A stretch of DNA of 64,000 nucleotides, taken from the NCBI GenBank assembly GCA_001600035.1, contig BCIT01000017.1, forward strand, positions 129,816-193,815, read 5' to 3'. Every line of letters starts with the position of its first letter. Position 1 is the stretch's first letter. The DNA is from Holtermanniella nyarrowii. Taxonomy: Eukaryota > Basidiomycota > Tremellomycetes > Holtermanniales. The position numbers and the translations under genes are program-made. The notes under the pieces are model-generated. The model did not search any database. It was not told where the DNA came from and worked only from the letters and a program-made list of their open reading frames with translations. Positions 36,754 to 49,454 of the stretch are shown in pieces.

Positions 36754-37251
36754 TCAAGCGCGATCGGCAACATCAGATGTCCTCATCCATCGGACAGGCA
36801 AGATTTCGTTGTTAACCAAGAACCGCTCCACGCAATCCGTGCAATCGCGGCGCGGCCTGTCGGGACCATAGTACAAATCTACGAGCCTGCCAGGCAAAGA
36901 AGTATCGGCTTTGCAGTGGTTCTTTGATGCCCAGGCGTCCCAATTCTGCCGGAGGACGGTCTCGCGCTGTTCACGGTCAAGCAGATCAGACTGGTAGTTC
37001 GAAATTGTCTTTTTCTTCTTGTAGGCACGCAAGAGCTCATTCTGCTGCGACGTCATGTTCTGCTGAAGTTTGATGTCCACTGTGTAGAGCTCGTCGTCTG
37101 TGATCTGATTTGTCATTGCGAGTTGCAGCAATTCCTCATACTTTGTCTCCAATGTGGATTGATTGATCCGCGAAGGCCAGCTCGCGAGTTCTGTCAAGAA
37201 TGCTCTGCGGCGGTTGGGGTGAGCGGCGATGGACGTCGGTTGTGTTGGCAT
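36754..37251 (-). CDS. Small protein with C-terminal three-cysteine motif (family member 4, divergent)
   Basis: The ATG at 37251 gives MPTQPTSIAAHPNRRRAFLT, 165 residues. It shares the MP start, the helical middle (DDELYTVDIKLQQNMTSQQN), the Trp-rich segment LRQNWDAWASKNHC and then DCTDCVERFLVNN. The spacing between the first Cys and the Cys-x2-Cys pair is longer than in the other members. No known family is recognised. It is followed downstream by GAPDH on the same strand, 210 bp between this gene's start and the GAPDH stop. Confidence 0.55.
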   Translation of the reverse strand: MPTQPTSIAAHPNRRRAFLTELASWPSRINQSTLETKYEELLQLAMTNQITDDELYTVDIKLQQNMTSQQNELLRAYKKKKTISNYQSDLLDREQRETVLRQNWDAWASKNHCKADTSLPGRLVDLYYGPDRPRRDCTDCVERFLVNNEILPVRWMRTSDVADRA

Positions 37252-37461
37252 GACTGCAGGGGAAACGTAGTGAATGTCAGAGCTACAGTACGAGGTGACT
37301 ATACGATGCGAGGCACAAAGGAAGTAGATCTGGACCAAACTCAGCAACTCGGCATGATGTACGTCGCTCAAAGGAAAGCCTGGTTGCAGGTCAAGTCTGC
37401 ATCACTGAACACTTTCTATTGACAATCACTCCACAAGCGAGCTTCACACACGCAACAAGCT

Positions 37462-39343
<1,882 letters not shown>

Positions 39344-39767
39344 CTAGAACGTTGTGGAAAAAGGGAGCTGGCAGATTGAAGCACAGGAGGTTGAGACAGC
39401 CTTGTGGTTTTCACTGTTGTAGCTTACTAAGTGCACTTACGAGTTGTAAAAGGTTAGAGAACCGTTAAGAAGAAGGGAGACCCGTGTCAGAGTCATCTTT
39501 TGGGGGGAAGCCCTTTGAGATTTGATCCCGCTTTCCGCTTCTAATCTGGTTATTACTACTTGTAGCAATTACGTGCTTGACCGTGTTAGTGGCACTTTGG
39601 GCAGATGCCGCGTTGAGAGCAGCCAATCAAAGTGGCAGTCTTGAACCCGTGAGAGATAAGGTGCGGCAACGTCTGCTAATGCAGTCGCGCCTCACATTTC
39701 AAATGCACCATCGTTCCTTGAACGGCTATGGAAAGAGACTGGGTTGTTCTCGCCTTCAAAGGACGTA

Positions 39768-39809
39768 ACGCGTCAGAGGACCTGGACGCGTCAAAGGACC
39801 TGGACGCGT
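39768..39809. promoter_or_regulatory. Three MluI-box (ACGCGT) sites in an 18-bp tandem repeat
   Basis: ACGCGTCA occurs at 39768, 39786 and 39804, exactly 18 bp apart, in units ACGCGTCA[GA]AGGACCTGG. ACGCGTNA is the MCB element bound by MBF (Swi6-type complexes) that times G1/S transcription in yeasts. The sites lie 305-346 bp upstream of the ATG at 40114 and 464 bp from the GAPDH start on the other strand, so the gene at 40114 is the likelier target. Confidence 0.45.
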
Positions 39810-40113
39810 CACTTCTTAGCACTTGGGTGTCAGTAGCGCAGGGAGAGCAAGACTTGCGCCACAAGGCCACGCTCGCATCTTGCTGCTGCTCGTTGCTCTT
39901 GCAAGAGGTCAAGAGGCAAGGCGATATGTATGAAGGTTGATCACTTGCATATGCAGTCCCATGCACTCTAACAGAATTGATGAACCAGTAGTCGGGCTGA
40001 TCTGGGCGAGCAGGAACAGCAGGACGTGCAACTACACACTGCAGAGTCATCCAGCCTCTGGTGAGTCCAACAATTTTTCACCAAGCGCAATTGGTGCATC
40101 TCGTCGTTATGGA

Positions 40114-42107
40114 ATGACAATGAGCCACAGTAGCCCCTATCCTTCTTTGCCACGTGCCGCTGACCCTGACGGAGCTAGTTGCTTGATTACCAGCAGCATT
40201 CCAACTTGTCATCTTTTGACTCCTCCAGTTCTCACCACGTCGACTCCATCGACTCCCAGTTATAGGCCTTTCGACGCCCTGAAGAGACAGTTGATGTCTT
40301 ATCGGCCTGATCAGCTCCGGGTTGTCGTCGTCCGCAACCGCATAGTCTCACGAGGTGCAGCAGAGAGGCTCGGGAAGAGAGCTCTGGTCACACTTCTCGC
40401 TGAGCACCCGCAGTGTATCCCTTCAGCTTGGGAGCTTGCAGCAGAAGTTGGTGCAGGAGCAGGTACAGAGGATGTTGCAGGAGCAGGTGAAGGAGTTGGG
40501 GAAGCAGATGCTGCTGGTGTTGGGGCTGGTATTGGTGACGGTGAAGAAGCTGGTGAAGGAGCTGGTGAAGGAACTAGCGTCGAAATTGGTCAAAGAGCTA
40601 GCGTCGGAGCCAATGTTGGAGCTGGATATGAAACCGAAGCAGGTCAGCAGGAGGGTCAGCAAGCTTCCACTTCCGCGACTCCTTCCCTCCTCGTCTCGAC
40701 TGTGTCAACCTTTCAAGCGCTCCGACTGGGCAGTCCAACGGCTTCAATCCCTATCTCACCTCAGCTACAGCACGTTTCGATTGCCTCCAGCTCGGCCCAT
40801 CCCTCATACACCACATCTGGCGTTCAAGAACTTCAATCCGGAGCATCAGCGACACCTTCAGCTGTATTCGTAAGCCCAATCAAGCAAAGATTCATGCTTG
40901 CGCGAACGCAAGGGCTTGATAGAACAATGATCGTGCTTGAGCCTGAGCCAGGAGAAGAGGCTGTCGAGGTGCGTTCGAGTGACCATTACTTGTGGAGCTG
41001 ACGACTGTAGATCATTACCCCCCGCATCACACCGCGCCACATCTCCAAGAACAAGATCATCCAGATTAGAAAATCTCTTGCAGAATCTACTGCGCTCGGT
41101 TCCCCTTCGCCATCTACTTCCCATCGCCAACCCTTCCCTCTCAACTCAGACCTTGGTGACTTCATTCCACACCAGACGCTTTGGAAAGCCGTCTCCGAGA
41201 CTGTGATTGACAGCACCGTCGAGAGAGACGCGAGCAGCAAATGCCGCGCGCCGACCAATCGCGCTATTGTGGCGTTGACGCACGTTGGCGTTCGTCTCGT
41301 GACAGATCGAAACGATCAAACTTTCCGTCTTGTCGAGAAGTGGAGAAAGGCCTTGGGGAGCACTGAGACTGGCGCGCTTAGCGGTTCTTTCAAAAGACTC
41401 CACGAGGTTATGCGTCACTTCAACAAGGATCACTACAAGCTCGAAACTCAGAGCTCGCACACCTTTTTCCGCGCCATGTACGAAGCGGCCACCGAGACAC
41501 TCAACACCGTACTGGCGACTCAAGGGTATCTCAAGCCGGGTCAAAGTGTCATCATCACTCAGACCGGAGGAATCGACTGGGTTTGGAAGTGCAAAACACC
41601 TTCTCAAGAAATTTCGCGCTACGTGACTCGGCAAGCTGCTCGCAAGGAGGCTTCTGCAGGCTCAGTAGTACTTCTGAACGAGACAAAGAAAGGAAAGGGC
41701 GCCGGGTGAAGATTGAAGAGAAGGGAGAGCCCCGCGCGGGCATCAGCGAGCGCCAGGGCATGGCAGCGCGCATGGACTGCAATTGGGTGGGTCTTGAGAT
41801 CAAGACTCAGAACTCGTGCAACTCTGCGCGGTTCCTCGTTGCGTACGATGACATTGAGCTTGCATCAATGAATGGTGCTCCTGTCATCCTTCGCGCCGTT
41901 GACACGGACGACATTGAGACTCTCAAGGATGGGTCGACAAGAGCGAGAGAGATTATTGAATGCTCTGAACCTCTAGAGCGAGAGAGCATATATCTGCTGG
42001 TCCAAATGGCGCAATACCTGATTGAGCCAGACAGAGAGGAATCCCAGATGCAGGCGGCGCCGGCCAACGTTTGCTTCAATGGTGGGGAGTACTATGTGGT
42101 TTACTAA
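40114..42107 (+). CDS. Unrecognised 636-residue protein ending at a LINE junction
   Basis: Three exons (40114-40968, 41011-41705, 41747-42107) are joined by introns of 42 and 41 nt. The second intron resolves what first looks like a frameshift. The N-terminal part has a basic segment LRVVVVRNRIVSRGAAERLG near residue 70, faintly like a SAP-type helix pair. A Gly/Ala/Glu-rich repeat tract follows (about residues 110-175). The C-terminal 400 residues look globular (WKAVSETVIDSTVERDASSK, THVGVRLVTDRNDQTF, CNWVGLEIKTQN). I know no family. The last codons and the stop fall inside the 140-bp LINE tail that starts at 42096, so the original C-terminus may have been replaced. Confidence 0.55.
40440..40645 (+). 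repeat. Degenerate GGAGCTGG-type tandem repeat coding a Gly/Ala/Glu tract
   Basis: Short units based on GTTGGTGCAGGAGCAGGT and GAAGGAGCTGGTGAAGGA repeat imperfectly and in frame, giving alternating G-A-G-E/V-G patterns. Such tracts are usually disordered and vary in length between strains. Confidence 0.6.
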
Positions 42108-42235
42108 ATGCATCTGTGATTCCTTGACTTTTGTCTCAGATAATCCTCTCCGTCTCCTACATTCTCTCGCTCATTCTGCTACGAAGGCTCGTCCTCTTGC
42201 CCTCGCTAGTGCGACCGCGATCATATCATTCAGTC
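42096..42235 (-). repeat. LINE 3' tail, copy 1 (140 bp)
   Basis: The last codons of the LINE frame (DMIAVALARARGRAFVAE), its stop and about 75 bp of 3' untranslated sequence. It aligns without gaps to 63284-63423 with about nine differences counted by eye. There is no poly-A; the element ends TTAGTAAACCAC in its own orientation. Confidence 0.85.
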
Positions 42236-42758
42236 TCGAGAAAGCAAATGCCCCCATCAAACCCTTCCATTTCACCATTGCCTCCACCGCCTCCCTCTCT
42301 AACATTCCTCCTGCCGACAAGATGAACGGCAGGAAGGGCAAATCACCGCGTACATGCGGCTCCAAAGTACCCTCTGCACGTCCCTTCTCGCGATGGACCC
42401 TCTTCTGCGACGCCTTCAGCGTGAGATACTCTGCAATGCCATCTTCGACAAGCTTGTCTTCAGGTAGTCGCTTGAAGAAGACTTGCGCCGCGCCAGAGCT
42501 GGTGCTGCCCACCGACACGTCCACAACAGAGCTTCCCAGACGGCTGGCGGACGACCCCAGGACGAGGAGATCGTCTCTCATGCGTTGATCTCGGATGAGG
42601 GGCTCTGTTGTAACGATCATGCCTGTGCTCTGCAGCGCCTCCTTCAATGCGTACTTGATACCTTCGTGGCGGTGCGTGTTGATACTTCTGTCGCCAGCCG
42701 CGAAGCAGCACTCCTCGTGACCGAGGTGGTTGGTCTTCGAGCAGTGAGCGCATAGACC

Positions 42759-42973
42759 NNNNNNNNNNNNNNNNNNNNNNNNNNNNNNNNNNNNNNNNNN
42801 NNNNNNNNNNNNNNNNNNNNNNNNNNNNNNNNNNNNNNNNNNNNNNNNNNNNNNNNNNNNNNNNNNNNNNNNNNNNNNNNNNNNNNNNNNNNNNNNNNNN
42901 NNNNNNNNNNNNNNNNNNNNNNNNNNNNNNNNNNNNNNNNNNNNNNNNNNNNNNNNNNNNNNNNNNNNNNNNN
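42759..42973. other. Assembly gap (215 N) inside the LINE
   Basis: A run of unknown bases falls between the RT thumb region and the zinc knuckle. The length may be arbitrary, so frame agreement across it means nothing. Gaps inside a LINE suggest several similar copies in the genome. Confidence 0.95.
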
Positions 42974-44849
42974 GAACCAGTGGGTGTTGCAGTCTGGACC
43001 AAGGCCTCGAGCTCGCGACGGTTGAGTGTTGTTTTAAGTTTGTCGTGAACATTGAGGATGGCGTCGCTGCAGCGAACCTTTTGAGAGAGGTGGCGGTTTG
43101 TCGGTGGCAAGGATGGTGGGAATGAGCGTTGACAGTGTATTATCGGCGCTCTCCATAGCGGCAGCATGCGCGTGCGGTGCGCAGAGCTCGTGGGAGAGGA
43201 GGCCAAGGCCACCGTGTCGTACGGGAAGGGAGATTAACTCGTCGTCGCGGGTGATGGAGGCATGGGAAGAGCCCCGGAGCCTGAGGGCAGCCCGCCAGAT
43301 GAGCTGATCGAGCTCTTGCCATAGGTCTGTCAGATCGTCTGACTTCAAGCTGCGTTGGAGGTGCCGTAGGTCCTGCTGGATGGACATGCGGAGTAGGATC
43401 AATGCGTGTTGGGCTGGCAGGTTGCGGAGCTGGTCGATCTTGTCCGAGGTGGTCTGGATGTGCTTCTTCAGAAACGCTCGACGAATTGGCTCTGGACCAA
43501 CGCAAGAGCCTAGGGCGAGCATGCCATCTTCTCTGATGCTCTCGATGGACCTGACAGAGCACTTGCCGACGTTGAGCCTCAGTCCTGACTCGTGACTATC
43601 GAGGAACTCGGCTGCTCTTGTGACCATCGTGTCCGAAGGACCGAAGATGAAGATGTCGTCGAGGTAGGCTAGGACGAGATGACCCGGCCCCAGATGTGCC
43701 TCCAGCCCTACCAGCACATCCCGCACCGCTAAGGAGAAGAGAAGTGGACCCAGTGGATCGCCTTGACGCACGCCTTGGCTCAACATGAGCTGACCCTCGG
43801 GCACGCCCTGCAAGCTCAGGTCGGCCTCCTTGTTGTACGCCCACTTTGCCATCTTATAGAAGTCGGGGGCATGTTTTCGGATGCCGTCTGCCATAAAGTG
43901 TCGGTCTAGGGTATTGAAGGCGTTGTTGAAGTCGAGAGACGCGACATGGGAGACGCCGGGGAGTTGACCGTCAGCCGCGAGTTGAATAGCGCGAACGATA
44001 GGCTCAACACCACCTGAGGAGCATACGCCGAATTGGGAGGGGAGAAGGCTGTCTCTGTCGAAACCGTTTCGGAGAGCGACCTTGGTGGCAAGTCGGTAGA
44101 AGAGCTCACCGATGGCGATGGGACGGATACCGCCGTCGCGCTTGATGAGGGGCGCGATGCGGGCAGCACAGAGCATCGCGGGGCCGGCTGCCTTGCCACG
44201 TACCATGGCCGCTGTCAGGTTGTGCAGAGCCTGAAGAACGTTGGGTTTCTGTATGGCTGCACGGAGTAGAGGCACCGTCCACCCTGAGATGCCTGGTGCT
44301 GAGTCGCGCTTGAAACCCCGAAGGTACTTGGTAAGATCGTCCGCGTCAGGTGCGGCCATCGCCGAAGGACCTTCGGACTGACCGAATGGCTGGCGAGGAC
44401 CTTCAGGATGCTTGGAGGCGATAGCCTCCACAGTTGCAGCGTTACTCTCTGCCATGGCGCTTTCTCCAAGCAGAGCGCGAGCTGCTGCGGAGATTCGACC
44501 CTTTTCGAGAAGTTCCGGCACCCTGCAGGCCGGCCTTTCGCTTCTGGCACACTTCCTGTTTGTTCTTCTTGTGCAACGCCTCGGATTTGGCGCTAGCAAG
44601 TGCAGTGCCGCAGTCGGAGCAGGAAACCATCGCGATCGGTGACAGCTCTGCCGCTGTATAGCGGTGGTGGATATGGGTTTCGCCTCGGAGGTGAAGTGGG
44701 AGGTCATTGAAGTGTTTCTTGCAGAGTGGGCCGTACTGGGATGCTGCAGACAGGATTGTCTCACTTTCGACTTTATTCTGGGATAATGACGATCGTCGTA
44801 GGTTCAGCTTGCTGGAGGTCCTTCTGGCTGTTGCATACGGTACAGCCAC

Positions 44850-45560
44850 TGATGATCCTATTCTCGCCGTCGGCAGGCAGTAGAGGGCTTAATGAGGTGT
44901 ACATAGTTGTGTTTGTGTAAACTGTATAGCAATAAAGTTGATGAGACCGCGCAATTGCCCCCGATGAGCTCCATGGTGCGGAGGTCCACCTTGATCGGTC
45001 GAACCCAGTGTACCCCGAGGCTCGGAGGCGGATCTGCGGCTTCCCACCAGAAACCGAGTGAAGGCGCCTTAATCGCGAGACGCTTGTGTTGCTGTTGCTG
45101 TCAAGTCCTGCGCCAGCCAGTCAGGCGTCTTCCCGCTCATCAACCATCCGCCACGACGCGCCTGCAATGGATAATTATGGATGAATGTTTTCAAATAGAA
45201 GGAATGAACAAAACCAGATTCGTGCCTCACGCTTTTCTTGTTTTGCTCGGTAGCACAACATGCATATGAGCCGAGCTCATCGACTTTCCGGACCAGATAT
45301 CAAGAAGTATCGTTTCTGACACATCTTCCGGGTCAAAGAACCAAGAAAAGAACGCGCCTGCAAATATTGGCAATCAGAACAAAGTAATCCTGGCTGGAGA
45401 AGTAGCCAGCTACTACAGCTAACCGCTGCAGCTGCCTGAATAAAGCCGCATGACGTGTCCCCGGTCCATGTCCAAATCAAAGCTAAACCCCACCAAGCAA
45501 CAACTGCTGCTGCTTTGACGCGCTTTGACTCTCAACGCTGTTAAGGCCAGACATCGCGTC
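44850..45560. other. Intergenic region upstream of the LINE
   Basis: No gene is supported. Part of it may be the 5' untranslated region of the LINE, whose 5' border I cannot place. The segment 45460-45560 should hold the promoter of the small gene at 45561. Confidence 0.4.
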
Positions 45561-46211
45561 ATGAAGTTGACAACCGATAATCTGATCGATGTCTACTTCC
45601 AAACGGATCACACGCAAGAATCGGTGAAATTGCGCGTCATGCCGCCCGAGATGCACAGAGAAGCTCATCAAGCCTGGTTGCTGCTTCTCGCTGGCAAACC
45701 TGATGCTCTTTCTGATGATGATGTTATGCTAGCATTGATGTTTTTCATCACCGGCGCGTGCGTGAGATGTGATTTGATGAACAGAAGGCGATAACACTCT
45801 CAGCATACTATTGAAGAGGCTCAACCCTAGGAGGTATTCCCCGAGAGCACCGTCCGAGTGGCGTAAGATGGTGAGACTCCTTGCGCTGGATAACATCAAT
45901 GGCGTGAGTTTCGTCTTTCAGAGATTGATGCTGAAATATAGCTGCTCGAGTTTTGCCCGGGTCTGCGCTTCGAAGGCATCGACCTTGCAGACGAGCAAGC
46001 TCGACAGAACCTCTCGGACATCGTTGGGCTTGAGTTTGATCACTTCATGGTCAAGCAAGACTATAGAGTTACAGAACAAGGTGCTTGGTACGAGGCTGCG
46101 ATGATATGCGAGGCACGCCGGGCAAGATTTATAAAGGAGATGGCGGAGGAGGAGTCTGCTATGGAGGCGAGTGCAACTCTGGACTCCCAGGCTAAGGCGG
46201 GAGTGTTGTAG
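45561..46211 (+). CDS. Unrecognised small protein, paralogue of the gene at 29462
   Basis: Start MKLTTDNLIDVYFQTDHTQE. Introns at about 45761-45805 and 45904-45941 join FFITGA to ILLKRLNPRRYSPRAPSEWR and NING to LLEFCPGLRFEGID. The product, about 188 residues, ends ASATLDSQAKAGVL and is mainly helical and acidic at the C-terminus. Intron positions and phases match those of the gene at 29462, and the order of charged and hydrophobic residues around them agrees. I know no family; both copies lie in the mosaic region rich in small genes. Confidence 0.6.
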
Positions 46212-46506
46212 CCTTCGACTGTCGCGAGTTTCCGATTGATTTAAAGACCGAAATGACATGTTTGAGTCTTCAAGCGAGTCGAGATCAGCCCTTGGACGCA
46301 TTCACTTCACAAGCTCTGTCGACGACAGAGGTCGTAGACACCCTGTCGCAGAGCTTCAGAGAATGGTTTTCAAAAACCTTTGAACACTGCGCTCCATTCA
46401 TCCGCGGCTAAGGATATTTAAGCTCCTTAGTCTGGCCTCGGTTCGGTTTCACATAAAGCTCAGCTCACCGTCGACACCTAGTTGCTCCTCTTCTCAATCG
46501 TCAAGC

Positions 46507-46605
46507 ATGACAACCCACATTACCCCGAATGATACCCTAATGAAAAGTCCAGCTAGAAACGAGGTAGAGCCGACGGCCGACTTGGCGAATCTGTTCATTT
46601 CCTAG
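46507..46605 (+). CDS. Possible 32-codon gene or first exon
   Basis: The ATG in a good context (AAGCATGA) lies about 90 bp downstream of a TATA-like TATTTAAG (46415) and a CT-rich leader, which looks like a real promoter. The frame reads MTTHITPNDTLMKSPARNEV and stops at 46603-46605. A GTAGAG donor inside it could instead lead to a further exon, none of which I recognise. It may be a remnant. Confidence 0.25.
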   Translation: MTTHITPNDTLMKSPARNEVEPTADLANLFIS

Positions 46606-46841
46606 GCAGTCTGATACTGGCTTTTGTTCGTTGTACGATTATAAGGACATGCTTTGATGTCCAGATGTATCTTGTGTTCTTTTCGGGGTCCGCCGAAGCA
46701 CAGCTGACGGACGTCCACAAGTACATAGGCGGTCTTGGTGTTCTTCGCCAGCCGACTTATAACTCGGTAGAACGGCTTGTCGCAATATTTCTCAGTACAA
46801 TATGCATGCATCCTCTCAGCAGTGCAAGTCCCTTACGAAGA

Positions 46842-48742
46842 CTACTTGGTGAATATGCTTACGCTGAGACATCAGCCAAGGTCACATCTGCGCCCAGAAT
46901 ACGCACACGTCCTCATCCGCCACAAGATGTGTCAATCCGACCTACCATGATCAGCCCATTCCAAGGTACAGCACGCCAACGAACCTTTTGCGGCTGAGGA
47001 TTAAACTTTGACGACTTGCCCCAAACCAGCGCATATCTCATCATCAGCATCGGCACTACTTCACACCCGATCAACTCACTTGAAATGCGATGCCAAACCT
47101 CGATGAATTCCATGACAGACAGTCTCGATCGTAGCTCCCGCCCTTAGACAAATAGGATCACTGAGATCGGGTTGTTCTCCTCTTTTCTTCGTGTAGACCC
47201 TGGTTGTTAGATCCGACACCACAAGCGCGAGGAGCGGGAGATTCACTTGACTAATGCCAGCTCCTGCCAAATCCGCTCCAAAAGCCAATCAAGACCTAGA
47301 TCCGTCTCGCACGAGATCATGACATTGTTTCCGTCGCCTGTACGCGCGAGCTCGTCAATTGTCTCCATTGATACGCCGTCGATCTTGTTGATGACTGTCA
47401 TTGCTGGTAGATACTTTCGTGTCCCTGATGGTTAGCTTCGTCAAGGAGATTTCATGCCACTCACCAAGAAGTACATCGATGAACTCATCCGTGGTGATCT
47501 GCTGTCAGCTCGTCATAACCAGATAGGTACACACATCCTCGCGGATCATGACATCGCAGTTGTGAATCTTGTAAGACTGCAGAATAGATCGAATCATGCG
47601 CTCATCGATATGATTCAGCTTTACAGTAGCGTTATACTGTGCTTGTCAATCCAATCCTTCCAACATATAAAAAACGCACTGTGATGCCTCCCGCCGCTTT
47701 CTGCTTGAACACCACTGCCTTCGTCAGCCAGTCCGATCAAGCCACGAAAACACACCATCAGGTCGATGCGAATTCAGTCGAATCCCAACTGCTTCCAACT
47801 CCAATTCCAACAATGCTTTCTGCTCATTCGATTTCGTTGCATCGACTGAAACAGTCAATTCGTGCCGCCAAAGTGTCTCCATACGCACTCATGATGATGA
47901 TGAGATCTGCCGTCTTGGCGACGGAAACGACCTGTCGACCACGTCCACGACCTGCCCGTCAGCCTTTTCATATTGAATCTCTCAAACGCCGACAAACCAT
48001 TCGCAGCGCCCTCGACGATACCAGGTAAATCCAACAATTGAATTCTAGCACCTTCATACTCTAAAACACCCGGAATAGCCTATCCTTCTTCAGCCCTTGT
48101 TATCAACCGGTACACCCACAGTCAAAGTCGTGAATTCATAAGCTCCAACAGAAGACGCAGTCTTGGTCGTCTTGCTCAGCAGTGTCGATTTGCCGACTGA
48201 TGGGAACCCAATCAGGCAGACTCGGGCGTCTGGAATAGAGTCAGCTCTGTAGAGGGAGAGGACTGACCTCCTGATTTCAAGACGTCGAATCCTTCGCCTT
48301 TTGGACCTTTCTTATCTGGTTCCAGGAGTTGTGCGCGGTATTTAGCGACTTGAAAGGATCAGCTTCTTTCATGGCGAACTTCGAGTTGCGCACGCTTTGC
48401 CTAACAATGTCAGTATGAACACATGTACAAAAGGTAAGCTACTTGCCTTTAGCAGACCCAAATGATATTCTGTCGCCTATCGGGGTCAGTTTGCATTCCG
48501 ACAAGCGCTCCAATCACTCACTTTACTGTGATTAAGAAGAGGCATGGTCAGCAGCTGAATACGGAAGATGAGCATTTCATTAGGCTAACTTTTTCTGCGC
48601 TGTTTGATATCAATGAATGCTTGCATCATCGACAATACTCACTCCTCGCCATCTCCTCTGAAGCAGGTTAGCTCATGATCATGCCTTTGGAGGTAGAGTT
48701 CAACGTACTCTCAATGTCCTGAATCTTCTCGAGGACGCCCAT
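46842..48742 (-). CDS. RBG1: Developmentally regulated GTP-binding protein (DRG1/RBG1)
   Basis: A cytosolic translation-linked GTPase. The start [11 protein letters not shown] is followed by many small exons. [20 protein letters not shown] leads to the G1 box [18 protein letters not shown], the [13 protein letters not shown] switch, then [18 protein letters not shown] (G3) and [17 protein letters not shown]. An inserted helix region has [19 protein letters not shown]4 is [10 protein letters not shown] (about 47390). The C-terminal TGS domain ([32 protein letters not shown]) ends DEDVVSIFTK, which appears only after two short final introns are removed. The gene is intact by eye, with about twelve introns in 1.9 kb. 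Confidence 0.85.
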
Positions 48743-49454
48743 CTTGCTGTTTCTTCCACTTGGGGTCTATCTTGTAGCTGTTGTCGACGTTACAATGAGA
48801 CTCTGAGTACTCGACGTTGAATTGGTATATAGTGAACCAGCTTTAGCTTCAGCTGCAATTGCAGGTACTTTCTTTTCACGTGCGGATCAGTCATCGCTAC
48901 AGCTGCTAGCACCTGCAAGTTATACTGCCATATGGCAAGCGCAACAGATCAGATTGAAATTACAAGAAGCCTTGAAGCACCGGGCGCGAGCCTTTGACAT
49001 AGACAAAAAAGACGTAAATGTAAGCAGATGCAGAGCTTTACAAGAGCTGTCATGTATCCTGACCGAGCCAGCTGCAGTGCGACAAAGTGCCACAGAAGCT
49101 GAACAAGTGGCAAATGCAGTTTGCCACGTCAAGAGTTGTGTGTACGCCCTGGAATGCGCGTACCATGTCAATTCACTCCATATAGAGGACTATGAGATAT
49201 ACAGTACGATAGACTACACTCTGCTAGCTGGGTGATCGCTCCGCTTCGCTCCTGCCTGAACCTGAGGTTGTCCCGCAGCAGGAAGATCGACCTTGCCCTG
49301 AATGACGGCAAGCTTCGTGGCACAGTGATGTGAACATTCCCACTTTTTCGGTCGCGCGAAGAGGTAGCTCGATCCAACGCCTGTCCAAAGAAGCACCAAT
49401 CAACTCGATCATCCCTTGCCTGATCTTCCCCCAATTTCTTTCCAAAGCCAAGCC
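48743..49454. other. Divergent intergenic region, no gene supported
   Basis: It separates the DRG1 start from the next plus-strand gene. A frame at 48822-49235 is open for 137 codons on the plus strand but has no ATG and no recognisable motif. It may be an exon of an undetected gene or a chance frame. Confidence 0.4.

Larger units (their letters stand above)
42096..44849 (-). mobile_element. Non-LTR retrotransposon (LINE) with restriction-like endonuclease
   Basis: In element orientation (high to low coordinates): an N-terminal Cys/His segment with CKKHFNDLPLHLRGETHIHH and a second finger CSDCGTALASAKSEALHKK (44580-44720). The reverse transcriptase follows at 44400-43100 with LDFNNAFNTLDR, GVRQGDPLGPLLFSLAV and the catalytic YLDDIFIF. 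Thumb helices come next, then beyond a gap a CAHC...H....CC knuckle at 42745-42710. Last is an endonuclease-like block with RMRDDLLVLG and SSVVDVSVGSTSS (about 42530-42600). This order (fingers, RT, CCHC, C-terminal nuclease) marks the R2/CRE/NeSL-type group of LINEs; the clade is not decided. There are at least two frame breaks, one between the fingers and the RT and one near 43090, plus unknown sequence in the gap, so this copy looks inactive. Confidence 0.85.

Noticed and set aside
41700-41750. Apparent frameshift in the gene at 40114
   Set aside because: A clean 41-nt intron (GTGAAG...CATCAG) restores the frame exactly.
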